Shown piece after piece: positions 17,901 through 27,157 of a stretch of DNA of 64,000 bases (position 1 is its first letter; the number at the start of each line of letters is the position of its first letter). Location of the stretch: contig FSRD01000001.1 of the NCBI GenBank assembly GCA_900129675.1, positions 7,057,501-7,121,500 of the forward strand, in the 5' to 3' direction. The translations under genes and the position numbers were made by a program. This stretch comes from Bradyrhizobium erythrophlei (GTDB taxonomy: Bacteria; Pseudomonadota; Alphaproteobacteria; Rhizobiales; Xanthobacteraceae). Under the pieces are notes generated by a model. The model did no database searches. It saw only the letters and a list, made by a program, of their open reading frames with translations, and had not been told where the DNA came from.

Positions 17901-17963
17901 GAGGGCGGCCCGGCACGGTCGCGGTTGAAAGAGGCCGCCAACTGAGGTGGCCTCCAGGAATTT

Positions 17964-18149
17964 TCAACCCTCTATCGGAACCGCCAAGCGGGCGATCAGG
18001 GCGACGATTTCATCAAGGTTTTTGTTGTCTCGGTGCCCAATGAGCAGTGCCAGTCTCTGAACACACTCGTCATCGCTAAGGCTAAAGGCGATGGGCGGAG
18101 CGTCGTTTAGAACCGGAGTTCGATGGCGTAACATAGTGGCAGCCCCCAA
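17964..18149 (-). CDS. Possible small hypothetical protein
   Basis: The frame encodes up to 61 residues, with a likelier start MLRHRTPVLNDAPPIAFSLS five codons in. The segment 'DDECVQRLALLIGHRDNKNL' is helical and not obviously a shadow of anything on the other strand. I do not recognise a family. It sits between the RNA-like repeat and an IS. Confidence 0.35.
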   Translation of the reverse strand: MGAATMLRHRTPVLNDAPPIAFSLSDDECVQRLALLIGHRDNKNLDEIVALIARLAVPIEG

Positions 18150-18208
18150 GCTGGTTGATTCGCGGAACCATCTTATTTGATTGGGTTCTGATGAATAAGA
18201 CTGCCATT

Positions 18209-19300
18209 GTGTGTACCGAAAACCCTATCCGGATTTATCAGGTAACAGAATCGGCTAAGTTGGCGCGATGATCGCGCTGATCTGCTTCGTTCTGGCCGCG
18301 CTGGCCTCGTCATTCAAGTCGAAGATCCGGCTTGAGGCTGAGAATGCCGCGCTCCGACATCAGGTGATTGTTTTGCGGCGAAAGCTGCGTGGCCGCGTCC
18401 GGCTCACAAACCACGATCGTTGGTTCTTCGTCCAGCTGTATCGCTGGTTTCCATCAATCCTGACGGTTATCACGATTATCCGACCTGAAACGCTCGTGCG
18501 TTGGCATCGGGCGGGCTTTCGCTGCTACTGGCGGTGGAAATCGCGGCGGCGGGGAGGGCGCCCGCAAATCGAAGCGGACCTGCGGGCGCTGATCCGACAG
18601 ATGAGCACGGAGAATTTGCTTTGGGGTGCGCCGCGCATCCACGGCGAACTGCTCAAGCTTGGGTTTAGCGTCGCCCAATCAACCGTCGCCAAGTACATGG
18701 TGAAACGACGGGGGCCGCCCAGTCAGGGATGGCGAACGTTCTTGCGCAACCACGCGCCGGACGTTGCCGCCATGGACTTGTTCGTCGTTCCCACTATCGG
18801 TTTCGACCTGCTCTATGCCTTCGTCATCGTCCGGCTGGACCGCCGAGAGCTGGTCTGGATCAGCGTCACAACCAACCCGACCGCGGAATGGATTGCACGC
18901 CAGCTGACGGAGGCCTTTCCTTGGGATGAGGCTCCGCACTACCTCATCCGCGATCGCGACCGGATCTATGGGAGCGTCGTCACGCGCCGATTGCGCGCCA
19001 TGGGCATCCGGGACAAGCCTACGGCAACAGGCTCGCCCTGGCAGAATGGCTTTGCCGAGCGGTTGATTGGATCGATCCGGCGCGAGTGTCTGGATCATGT
19101 GGTGATTTGGAGCGAGGCGCATTTCCGTCGGATCCTGAAATCTTATGCTGGCTATTACAACGAGATTAGAACTCATCGGTCATTAGATAAAGATGCGCCG
19201 GTCTCTCGCTCGGTTCATCGAACCGGAATCATCGTTTCACACCCGATCTTGGGCGGACTTCATCACCACTATGGTCGAATTTAAGGTTCTCGGTACACAC
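18209..19300 (+). mobile_element. Single-ORF rve-type insertion sequence, complete copy 2
   Basis: The element runs from GTGTGTACCGAAAACC to the inverted GGTTCTCGGTACACAC, 1092 bp, with one mismatch between the ends. It has the same layout as the copy at 2736 but is diverged in sequence, so the two are separate arrivals or old duplicates. No target duplication is visible. Confidence 0.87.
18268..19284 (+). CDS. Transposase with rve (DDE) integrase core
   Basis: The 338 residues start MIALICFVLAALASSFKSKI and keep all core motifs: 'AAMDLFVVP', 'LIRDRDRIYG' and 'WQNGFAERLIGS', then 'YYNEIRTHRSLDKDAPVSRS' and the C-terminal 'ILGGLHHHYGRI'. It is the same length as the transposase at 2798 and about 90% similar by eye. 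It appears intact and therefore could act on both complete copies. Confidence 0.9.
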   Translation: MIALICFVLAALASSFKSKIRLEAENAALRHQVIVLRRKLRGRVRLTNHDRWFFVQLYRWFPSILTVITIIRPETLVRWHRAGFRCYWRWKSRRRGGRPQIEADLRALIRQMSTENLLWGAPRIHGELLKLGFSVAQSTVAKYMVKRRGPPSQGWRTFLRNHAPDVAAMDLFVVPTIGFDLLYAFVIVRLDRRELVWISVTTNPTAEWIARQLTEAFPWDEAPHYLIRDRDRIYGSVVTRRLRAMGIRDKPTATGSPWQNGFAERLIGSIRRECLDHVVIWSEAHFRRILKSYAGYYNEIRTHRSLDKDAPVSRSVHRTGIIVSHPILGGLHHHYGRI

Positions 19301-19399
19301 AGCCGATAATCAACCGCGTTCCGTGTCGTCATGTTCGCTTGCCGTGACTGTTCCGTCCCTGCCGACAACGTAAGGACGCCTGGCGGCCTCGTCGGCGCG

Positions 19400-19440
19400 A
19401 TGTCGCCCATTTGGCACGTTTGAGACATGCCGATCGGCAC
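19400..19440 (+). repeat. Dispersed GACATGCCG repeat, copy 4
   Basis: The core is TTGGCACGTTTGAGACATGC, preceded by GATGTCGCCCAT. It lies beyond the 3' end of kup; copy 5 lies beyond the 5' end of kup in the same orientation. Confidence 0.6.
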
Positions 19441-19557
19441 ACATTCTCAGCGAGGAGAGCGCGTGCGTTCTGGTCGGCTGAACGCTGCTTCAGGATACGG
19501 CCATTTCCCACTTGGACCCGCCCGGGTCGTCCAGTGTTCCGGCCATCCGTGCGGACA

Positions 19558-21465
19558 CTATATCTCGACTTCGAGACCGACCTCTACGACCTGGGCGGGC
19601 GGAACCCCGAAATACGCGGCCGGGAGATTGGCGTTGAGGTGCATCATGGCGAACAGGGATTTTCTCCAGACAGCCATGCCGGATGCCTCGCTGCTGGGGA
19701 TCACCATCACCCGCCTGAAATAATATGTGATGTTCTGAGGATCGATGCCGCGAAGTTCAGGCTCGAGGCAGGCGAGCTTCAGCCCCTCCATCACGTTCGG
19801 TGTTTCCATGAAGCCGAAATGCAAGAGGACGCGGGTGATGCCAGCGCCGACCGGCACTAGCTTGATGCGGTGCTCAGGCTCGACGCGGGGCTCATCGGTG
19901 TTGATGGAGGCTAACAGCAGCACACGCTCGTGCAGGACGCGATTATGCCGCAGATGATGCGTCAGGCCGAGCGGGATGCCTGTGCTTGCGGCCGTGAAGA
20001 TCGCCGCCGCTCCAGACAGCCGAATCGGCGGAGTGTTGAGCACCCACGCAACGAACTCGTCCTCACGCTGGCGCAGCCGGGAGCGCTGGTGCTCAAGCAA
20101 TTGCCACCCGGTTCGCCAGGTCAGCATCAGAAACGCAATAACGCCAGCCATCAGGAGCGGGAACCAGCCGCCCTGGATCAGCTTCGTCATGTTCGCGGCA
20201 ACGAAGATCAGTTCGATGACAAGAAAGAACCCATTCACCGCTACCACCATGAGCGGGTTGTAACCCCATTTCAGGGCAACAAGGGCCGCCAGCACCGTCG
20301 TGATCGCCATTAGCATCGAGACGGCGATGCCGTACGCGCCGCCGAGCGCGTCGGATGAGCCGAACATAAGCACGGCCGCGAGAGTGCCCGCGGCCAGCAG
20401 CCAGTTCACGACAGGTATGTAGATCTGCCCCATCTCGTGGCTGGCCGTGTGCTGCACCCGCATGCGGGGCAGGAAGCCCTGTTGCATCGCCTGCTGGGTG
20501 AGGGAATACGCGCCGGAGATGATCGATTGCGAGGCGATCACGGTGGCGATCGTAGCGAACGCGACCATCGGATAGTGGGCCCACCTTGGTGCGAGCAGGT
20601 AGAACGGGTTCTCGACGGCGTGGGGGTCTGCGAGGAGCAATCCTCCCTGGCCGAAATAGTTGAGCATAAGAGCAGGCAGCACGATCGCGAACCATCCGAG
20701 TTGAATGGGCAGCCGGCCGAAATGGCCCATATCCGCGTACATTGCCTCGGCGCCCGTGAGCGCGAGAAAGGCGGCGCCGAGCACCGCGAAGGCGATGCCG
20801 GGTCCTGTGTGGACGAGGTAGGCAACGGCATAGTGGGGGCTGATGGCGGCGAGGATGCCCGGGGTCTGCATGATACCAAGCAGGCCGAGCAGGCCGATCG
20901 AGACGAACCACACCAGCATTACCGGCCCGAAGATGCTGCCGATGAACTCCGTTCCCCTGCGCTGGACCAGGAACAGACTAGCCAGGACTGCGATGGTGAT
21001 AGGAACGACCATTGGCGCGAGTCCGGGCGCGTCGATCTTGAGACCTTCGATAGCGCTGAGTACCGAGATCGCCGGCGTGATGACGCCGTCGCCATAGAGC
21101 AGCGCAGCCCCGATCAAACCGACGATGAGCAGGGAGGCACGCCAGCTCCCGCGTGGTGCGCGCCTTGCCTCGAGCAGCGCGAGCAGGGCCACGATGCCGC
21201 CCTCGCCGTGATTGTCGGCGCGCAGGATCAGAATTGCGTATTTGAGCGCGACGATCAGGAGGAGCGCCCAGAGGATCAGCGACACGATGCCCATCACTGT
21301 GTCGGGGGTGGGCGCCCCGGCCGCCTCGACGGCCTGCTTCAGCCCATAGAGCGTGCTGGTGCCGATATCGCCGTAGACAACACCGAGTGCGGTAAGCGCC
21401 GCGGCCGCGGTCTGCTTCCGGCCGCCTTGCCGGGGCACCCCCGCGGTCTGAAGGGTCTCGGTCAT
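19558..21465 (-). CDS. kup: Kup-type potassium uptake transporter
   Basis: The start at 21465 (MTETLQTAGVPRQGGRKQTA) gives 635 residues, the usual size, with a GGATG-type ribosome-binding site; an upstream in-frame GTG is less likely. The family signature 'ALGVVYGDIGTSTLYGLKQA' is present, as are 'DNHGEGGIVALLALL', 'YGDGVITPAISVLSAIEGLK' and about twelve membrane segments, ending in a cytoplasmic domain. Kup imports K+ with protons across the inner membrane and matters at low potassium or in acid. The gene sits between two direct repeats and between two IS110 copies, so it may be acquired cargo or a duplicate of a core kup. Confidence 0.93.
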   Translation of the reverse strand: MTETLQTAGVPRQGGRKQTAAAALTALGVVYGDIGTSTLYGLKQAVEAAGAPTPDTVMGIVSLILWALLLIVALKYAILILRADNHGEGGIVALLALLEARRAPRGSWRASLLIVGLIGAALLYGDGVITPAISVLSAIEGLKIDAPGLAPMVVPITIAVLASLFLVQRRGTEFIGSIFGPVMLVWFVSIGLLGLLGIMQTPGILAAISPHYAVAYLVHTGPGIAFAVLGAAFLALTGAEAMYADMGHFGRLPIQLGWFAIVLPALMLNYFGQGGLLLADPHAVENPFYLLAPRWAHYPMVAFATIATVIASQSIISGAYSLTQQAMQQGFLPRMRVQHTASHEMGQIYIPVVNWLLAAGTLAAVLMFGSSDALGGAYGIAVSMLMAITTVLAALVALKWGYNPLMVVAVNGFFLVIELIFVAANMTKLIQGGWFPLLMAGVIAFLMLTWRTGWQLLEHQRSRLRQREDEFVAWVLNTPPIRLSGAAAIFTAASTGIPLGLTHHLRHNRVLHERVLLLASINTDEPRVEPEHRIKLVPVGAGITRVLLHFGFMETPNVMEGLKLACLEPELRGIDPQNITYYFRRVMVIPSSEASGMAVWRKSLFAMMHLNANLPAAYFGVPPAQVVEVGLEVEI

Positions 21466-21561
21466 CCGGACATCCTTCCCTTTGGTCGCGCAAGTCTGCA
21501 CGAAAATGGGGCCGGGGAGAAGCCCGGTCGGTGGCACGTCTCAGCATTGCCTGCTTGGAGT

Positions 21562-21640
21562 GACTTCCGTTGTTGGCACAAAGCCGACATGCCGATGCAG
21601 TCGCCTCATGTCCGCTGTTGAGGGATCAACGGACTTGGCT
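21562..21640 (+). repeat. Dispersed GACATGCCG repeat, copy 5
   Basis: The core is TTGGCACAAAGCCGACATGC, followed by CTCATGTCCGCTGTTGAGGG. It lies 97 bases from the kup start. Confidence 0.6.
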
Positions 21641-21742
21641 GGGACACCGCTCGAAGTCTGAAAATGACCCCGCATGTATGGTCCGGCCGCGCGTTGCAAG
21701 AAGATTTTGTCGAATTGGCGGCGGCGGTCTTGCATCAATGTA

Positions 21743-23264
21743 TCCGGCCTCTGATTGGAGCATGTGGTGCTCCGGGCCATCATGGATATCAGCGCGCGTG
21801 CGTTCTCATTAACGGACAGGCCTCGATTGGGCCATTTGGGTCACCAGTGTTCGCACGCGCTCGGAAGACCGAACCTCCATCTCGTCTCATCCTCTCGCAG
21901 ACCTCGGCTGGAAACTGTTGATAGGGTTACGTCATCGCTTGCTCCTCGTATCGCGTAGTTCCTTTGTTCGAGCCAAGGGCCGTTCCTTCGTCCCGGCCCG
22001 CAGAGCGTCGATCGCGTCGCGCGCAGGGGCGGTCAAGGCCGGCCGCCGCGCTTGGCTTGCGGCGGGCTCGGGCGTTGCCAGGCTGCGCCTTGACCGCGCC
22101 GAGCACGGCGCGAGGATCACGCGGGTCGGACGCCTGCATCGTCGGTCCTCGTCAGCTCGAAGGCGCGTCCTTTGGCCAGCACCGCCCAGGCGATCCGGGC
22201 AAGCTTGTTGGCGAGCGCGATCGCCAGCACGTTGTGGTGCAACCGCCTCTTGGCGGCTTCGATCCAGGATTTGAGCCCGTAACGTTCCCAGTCCTTTATC
22301 CTGACCAGCACAACCCATGCCGCCTGCACGAACAGAACGCGCAGGTAGCGATTGCCGCGCCTCGAGATTTTGCCGAGGATCGTGCGGTCTCCCGTCGAGA
22401 TCTGCTTGGGCACCAGTCCGAGCCAGGCGCCGAAGTCGCGGCCTTTGGAGAATACGTCTCCAGTGCCGATCGCGGCCACCATGGCGCTCGAAATGATCGG
22501 CCCGATGCCGGGTACCGTCATCAGGCGCGAACATGCCTGATCTTGACGGGCCAGGGCTTCGATCTCGCCGGAGAGGCCATCGATGCGCTGATCCAGCCGG
22601 CGCCAGTCGCCTGCCAACTCCTCGATGACATGCAACATGCGGGGCGACAGGACATCGGTGCGCGTTGCAAGGATGGTGGGCAGTTCCGTGCGCAGGAAGC
22701 CGATCCCCTGACGCACGGCGATCCCGCGTTCCAGCATGAAGGCGCGAATCTGGTTGATGATGCCGGTGCGTTGCGACACCAGCCGCTCGCGCACCCGATG
22801 CAGCGCCTGCAGATCCAGTTGCTCCGCGGTCTTGGTCGCCACGAACTTCATCGTCGGGCGCTGCACGGCTTCGGCAATCGCTTCGGCATCATTGAAGTCG
22901 TTCTTCTGTCCCTTGCTATAGGGGCGGACATATTTGGCCGGCATCAACCTGGCGTCGTGGCCAAGCGATGCGAGCTTGCGGCTCAGGTGATGGGCGCCGA
23001 CGCAGGCTTCCATGCCGATCAGGCAAGGCGGTATATTGGCGAGCCGCGCTTCCACTTGGCCACGCGACCACTTTTGCCGCAGCACGATGGCGCCGCGCGC
23101 ATCGTGGCCCACGACGTGGAACGAGTTCTTGCCGATATCGATGCCGATCACGGCGATCGCGGTATTGGGTATCTGAGACATGGCGTGCTCCTTGTCTTTG
23201 GCGCCCCTTGCCAGCTTCGCTTGCTGGCGGGGCAGGAGCACGGCCGGACCATCCCATTAGCGGA
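21743..23264 (-). mobile_element. IS110-type element, copy 2
   Basis: The element matches copy 1 over its full 1522 bases in the same orientation with only scattered substitutions. Flanking sequences differ on both sides, confirming the boundaries. Together with copy 1 it brackets about 7.5 kb of internal DNA carrying the SnoaL-like gene, an IS701, an IS remnant, a complete IS and kup. Direct copies like these can recombine and delete the interval. Confidence 0.85.
22117..23181 (-). CDS. IS110-family transposase (DEDD recombinase), copy 2
   Basis: The 354 residues start MSQIPNTAIAVIGIDIGKNS and differ from copy 1 at only a handful of positions (IPNTAI for TLNSAM, RTE for RKE, DVL for DAL). 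All DEDD and transposase_20 motifs are kept. The few differences and absence of frameshifts suggest both copies are recent and probably functional. Confidence 0.9.
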   Translation of the reverse strand: MSQIPNTAIAVIGIDIGKNSFHVVGHDARGAIVLRQKWSRGQVEARLANIPPCLIGMEACVGAHHLSRKLASLGHDARLMPAKYVRPYSKGQKNDFNDAEAIAEAVQRPTMKFVATKTAEQLDLQALHRVRERLVSQRTGIINQIRAFMLERGIAVRQGIGFLRTELPTILATRTDVLSPRMLHVIEELAGDWRRLDQRIDGLSGEIEALARQDQACSRLMTVPGIGPIISSAMVAAIGTGDVFSKGRDFGAWLGLVPKQISTGDRTILGKISRRGNRYLRVLFVQAAWVVLVRIKDWERYGLKSWIEAAKRRLHHNVLAIALANKLARIAWAVLAKGRAFELTRTDDAGVRPA

Positions 23265-23344
23265 CATCGTCGATAACTCCCATATCGACATGATTGCATT
23301 TTGTAGTAAAATTTCAATCGGCAAGGAAACATACGGCACAACAG

Positions 23345-23689
23345 ATGCAGGATATTTCGTCAGTTAGCTTCAGTGGCGTATTTGCTTTGCGGGATGGCGT
23401 CAGTGAAAAAGAGTTTTTGCCAAGATTGCACGCCTTCTTCCAGCATTTCATAGATATGGGGTTTGCCACGGGCTATCGCGTCATGCGCCGCGAGGCACTG
23501 GACGATTTTGGCAAAACGCTGCCGGCCTTCGCGTATCGAGGTGAACTCATCTACCCAGACCTGGAGCGGGAGCATGCCGCGTACGAATACGTCAAACAAC
23601 ATGGCGAGCAGGTAAACTCGCTGCATGTAGCGATGAACTCACTGGTCAAGCCCGACGCAGACTTCTTTTTGGAGACGCGCATCGCATAG
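23345..23689 (+). CDS. Hypothetical protein of unknown function
   Basis: From ATG 23345 the product of 114 residues is MQDISSVSFSGVFALRDGVS... with 'HAFFQHFIDMGFATGYRVMR' and 'EREHAAYEYVKQHGEQVNSL'. The alternation suggests a small ferredoxin-like dimeric alpha/beta-barrel domain, as in several short DUF families, but I cannot assign one. There is no signal peptide. It lies just beyond the IS110 end. Confidence 0.5.
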   Translation: MQDISSVSFSGVFALRDGVSEKEFLPRLHAFFQHFIDMGFATGYRVMRREALDDFGKTLPAFAYRGELIYPDLEREHAAYEYVKQHGEQVNSLHVAMNSLVKPDADFFLETRIA

Positions 23690-23695
23690 AGCACG

Positions 23696-23825
23696 AATAT
23701 CCGCTTCTGGCACGAAACAGATGTGCTCACTCGTTTCGCCTAGGTCCGGTGTTGAGGGTAAAGCGGACTCTATGCGGACATGCGAAATTGGTAGCGTTTG
23801 ACGCGGAGCGGTCGTGGAGCGATCA
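23696..23825 (+). repeat. Dispersed GACATGCCG repeat, degenerate copy 6
   Basis: The core is CTGGCACGAAACAGATGTGC, and the tail 'GGTCCGGTGTTGAGGGTAAA' then 'GTTTGACGCGGAGCGGTCGT' matches the tails of the other copies. It follows the hypothetical gene by a few bases. Confidence 0.5.
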
Positions 23826-23986
23826 TCATTCAACCACCTCGTCAGTGTCGCCGACAACTCGAGGCCGAGTCACCTTGGCAGAACGCGGGGCTGTGGTGAT
23901 CTCCGAGAGCACGCGGCGCCTCCTCGGCAGCTTCTGCGCCGTCTCGGGCCGCCTGCTTCTCGCGTGATTTTCCCAAATTGATAGGG

Positions 23987-26900
23987 TCATTCCGCGGGTT
24001 CGAGTGCGGCGCCCGGACGGATCGCGTGTTGATGTCGCCGGGAGAACAGCCCGATCAGCACCGGAAGCGTTAGCAGGACGAGGGACGGAGCGAGCAAGAT
24101 GCCGCCGACGACGACCAGCGCAAGCGGGCGTTGAACCTGGGAGCCGATCGCTGTCGAGAGTGCGGCGGGTAGCAGTCCAACACAGGCTGCGTTGCATGTC
24201 ATCATGACGGGACGGAAACGCGTCTGGCACGCCTCGGAGAGCGCAACGAAACGTTCTTTGCCGGCCTCCAGCAACTGGTTGTAATAGGAGAGCAGGATGA
24301 TGCCTTCCATCACCGAAATACCGAACAGCGCGATGAAACCGATCGCCGCCGACACGCTGAAGGGTGTCCCGGTGAGCACAAGCGCAAAGATGCCGCCGAC
24401 CATCGCCATCGGGATGACGGAGAGACCGAGCAGCGTGTCAATGAGCGACGAGAAATTGAAATAAAGCAGGACGCTGATCAGGAGAATGGTCACTGGCACG
24501 ATGACCTTGAGCCGCGTGATCGCATCCTGAAGGTTGCCGAATTCGCCGACCCATTCGAGGCGATAGCCGGGAGGTAGCTTGACCTCGTCGGCGATCCTGC
24601 GCTGGGCTTCGAGCACGGCCCCGCCGAGATCGCGGCCCCGGACGCTGAACTTGATCGGAAGATAGCGTTGCTGCTGCTCGCGGTAGATGAACGAGGCTCC
24701 GGAGACTAGGCTGACCCTGGCAACCTCCTTCAATGGAATCTGCGTCACGGCGTTGGTCCCTGGATTCTGCGCGCCGATGGTCAGCCGGTCGATGGCCTGT
24801 ATGCTCTGCCGGTAGGGCTGCGCGAGCCGTACAATGATCGGAAAATGTCGATCGCTGCTGTCCTCATAGGCGTCACCCGCGGCTTGCCCGCCGATCGCCG
24901 TTTGCACTGCGGAATTGATGTCGCCGGGGGCGAGCCCGTAGCGTCCGGCCGTAAAGCGATCGATATCGATGCGGATGGTCGGTTGGCCAAGCGAACTGAA
25001 CACCGAAAGATCCTCGATGCCTGGTACGGTTTTCATCACCGCCTTGATCTGATTGGCCACTTGCGTGAGCGTTGCGAGATCGCCGCCGAACAGCTTGATC
25101 GAGTTCTCGCCCTTTACCCCGGATACGGCTTCCTGGACGTTGTCCTGAATATACTGTGAGAAGTTGAATTCGATGCCCGGAAACCCTTCCGCCAGCTTCT
25201 CCGATATCTCGGCGGTCAGTTTGTCCTTGTCGACGCCCTCCCGCCAGGCGCTCGCCGGTTTCAACGGGACGAAGAACTCGGCGTTAAAAAATCCAGTCGC
25301 ATCGGTGCCGTCGTCCGGGCGCCCATGTTGCGATACGGTCGTTTCCACTTCCGGGAAGCCCATGATCACGTTGCGGATCTGATTGACAAATCCGTTGCCC
25401 TCTTCCAGCGAGACGGAGGATGGCATGGTCGCTCGTATCCAGAGATTGCCTTCTTCGAGGTGTGGCAAAAATTCAAGCCCCAGCGACCGGCCAGCAAAAA
25501 CCGCGAGCGCGAGCACGAGCGCGGTCACCGTCAACGTCACGACCCGGTTGACCAGAACAAATTCAAGCACCGGTGTGTAGAGCTGCCGCAGCCAACGAAC
25601 AACGAGTGTTTCAGTTTCTTCGACGCGGGCAGGCAGCAGCAACGCGCCCAAGGCCGGCGAAACCGTGAAGGTGGCGAGCAATCCGCCGGCGAGAGCATAG
25701 GCATAGGTCTTAGCCATCGGACCGAAAATATGCCCTTCTACCCCGCTCAGCGTGAACAGCGGAACGAATCCAACAATGATGATGGCCGCCGAAAAGAAGA
25801 TCGCGTGATTAACCTCTGTCGCAGCGCGATAGATCGTCGCGAGTTTGCCGGAGAAGCCGGGCGGTGCGGCGGTTGAGGCTTCCGGCTCGCCAGCCGGATG
25901 ACCCGCGCTCGCTTCGGCGAGATGTCGATAGATATTCTCCACCATGATGACCGTCGCATCGACAATGAGGCCGAAGTCGATCGCGCCGACGGAAAGCAGA
26001 TTGGCCGATTCGCCCCGAAGCACGAGGATGCTGATCGCAAAGAAAAGCGCGAAAGGTATCGTCGCCGCGACAATCAGCGCGCTGCGCAAATCCCCCAGAA
26101 AGATCCACTGAACGAAGAAGACCAGAATGATTCCGAAGATGAGGTTATGCACCACCGTTTCGGTGGTGATTCTGATGAGGTCGCTACGGTCGTAGATGCG
26201 CTCGATCCCCACGCCGGGCGGCAAGATCCCCAAGGCATTGATCTTTTCGACTTCGGCCTCGACGCGGCGGATCGTGGGCAGACTTTGCTGGCCGCGGCGC
26301 ATCAGCACGATCCCTTGGACGACATCGTCGTCATTGTCCTTGCCGGCGATGCCGAGACGGGGTTTGTTGCCGACGCTGACCTCTGCAATATCGCTGACAC
26401 GCACGGGATTGCCGTTGGTCGCCGTCAGCATCGTGTTACGAATATCGTCGATCGAATGGATCAGGCCGACGCCACGGATCACGGCGGATTGCTGACCAAT
26501 GTTGACGGTGTTGCCGCCGACATTGATGTTGCTGTTGTTCAATACTTGCACGACCTGCGGCAGTGTCAGGCCATTGGCAATGAGCTTGGTGAGATCGATG
26601 TGGACGTCGAACGTCTTGCTCTTGCCTCCCCAGCCCGTGACGTCAATGACGCCTGGCACAGCACGGAACCGGCGCGCCAGCACCCAGTCCTGCAACGTCT
26701 TGAGGTCCATCACGCTGTAATTCGGCGGACCCACAAGTCTGTAGCGATAGATTTCCCCAATCGGGCTGGCGGGCGATATCGTCGGCTGCGCCTGGTTGGG
26801 CAATTGAGGCAACTGGCTCAGCCGATTCAGGACCTTTTGTTCGGCCTCCTCATAGGTCAGGTCGTAGGTAAACTGCAGTTTCACGTCGGATAGACCAAAC

Positions 26901-27157
26901 AGCGAAATGGTTCGCATGGTGGTGAGGTACGGAACGGGGGCAACGGCCGTTTCGATCGGGATCGTGATGTAGCGCTCGATCTCCTCGGCCGACTGCCCAG
27001 GACTCTGGGTCACAATGTCGACCAGCGGCGGCACCGGATCCGGGTAGGACTCAATGTTCAATTGAATGAAGGCGATCGTGCCCGCAAGCAGAAGCAACCC
27101 GAAGAGCACGACGACAAGTACCCGGAACTTCAAGGCGAAACCGACAATCACGTTCAT
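23987..27157 (-). CDS. CzcA/CusA-like RND efflux pump inner-membrane protein
   Basis: I start at ATG 27157 (MNVIVGFALKFRVLVVVLFG), preceded by AGGAAG, giving 1056 residues. The twelve-segment RND layout is complete: TM1 at the N-terminus, two large periplasmic loops, and the proton-relay motif 'VGAIDFGLIVDATVIMVEN' in TM4 with both Asp residues. The sequence groups with the heavy-metal (HME) branch by eye. Such pumps need a membrane-fusion protein and an outer-membrane channel. Neither is adjacent, so this pump must borrow partners or be non-functional. Substrate is not predictable from the motifs I can read. Confidence 0.88.
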   Translation of the reverse strand: MNVIVGFALKFRVLVVVLFGLLLLAGTIAFIQLNIESYPDPVPPLVDIVTQSPGQSAEEIERYITIPIETAVAPVPYLTTMRTISLFGLSDVKLQFTYDLTYEEAEQKVLNRLSQLPQLPNQAQPTISPASPIGEIYRYRLVGPPNYSVMDLKTLQDWVLARRFRAVPGVIDVTGWGGKSKTFDVHIDLTKLIANGLTLPQVVQVLNNSNINVGGNTVNIGQQSAVIRGVGLIHSIDDIRNTMLTATNGNPVRVSDIAEVSVGNKPRLGIAGKDNDDDVVQGIVLMRRGQQSLPTIRRVEAEVEKINALGILPPGVGIERIYDRSDLIRITTETVVHNLIFGIILVFFVQWIFLGDLRSALIVAATIPFALFFAISILVLRGESANLLSVGAIDFGLIVDATVIMVENIYRHLAEASAGHPAGEPEASTAAPPGFSGKLATIYRAATEVNHAIFFSAAIIIVGFVPLFTLSGVEGHIFGPMAKTYAYALAGGLLATFTVSPALGALLLPARVEETETLVVRWLRQLYTPVLEFVLVNRVVTLTVTALVLALAVFAGRSLGLEFLPHLEEGNLWIRATMPSSVSLEEGNGFVNQIRNVIMGFPEVETTVSQHGRPDDGTDATGFFNAEFFVPLKPASAWREGVDKDKLTAEISEKLAEGFPGIEFNFSQYIQDNVQEAVSGVKGENSIKLFGGDLATLTQVANQIKAVMKTVPGIEDLSVFSSLGQPTIRIDIDRFTAGRYGLAPGDINSAVQTAIGGQAAGDAYEDSSDRHFPIIVRLAQPYRQSIQAIDRLTIGAQNPGTNAVTQIPLKEVARVSLVSGASFIYREQQQRYLPIKFSVRGRDLGGAVLEAQRRIADEVKLPPGYRLEWVGEFGNLQDAITRLKVIVPVTILLISVLLYFNFSSLIDTLLGLSVIPMAMVGGIFALVLTGTPFSVSAAIGFIALFGISVMEGIILLSYYNQLLEAGKERFVALSEACQTRFRPVMMTCNAACVGLLPAALSTAIGSQVQRPLALVVVGGILLAPSLVLLTLPVLIGLFSRRHQHAIRPGAALEPAE

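Noticed and set aside
20437..21621. A 394-codon plus-strand frame opposite kup
   Set aside because: Kup is complete on the minus strand, and the antisense product has no membrane or domain signal.
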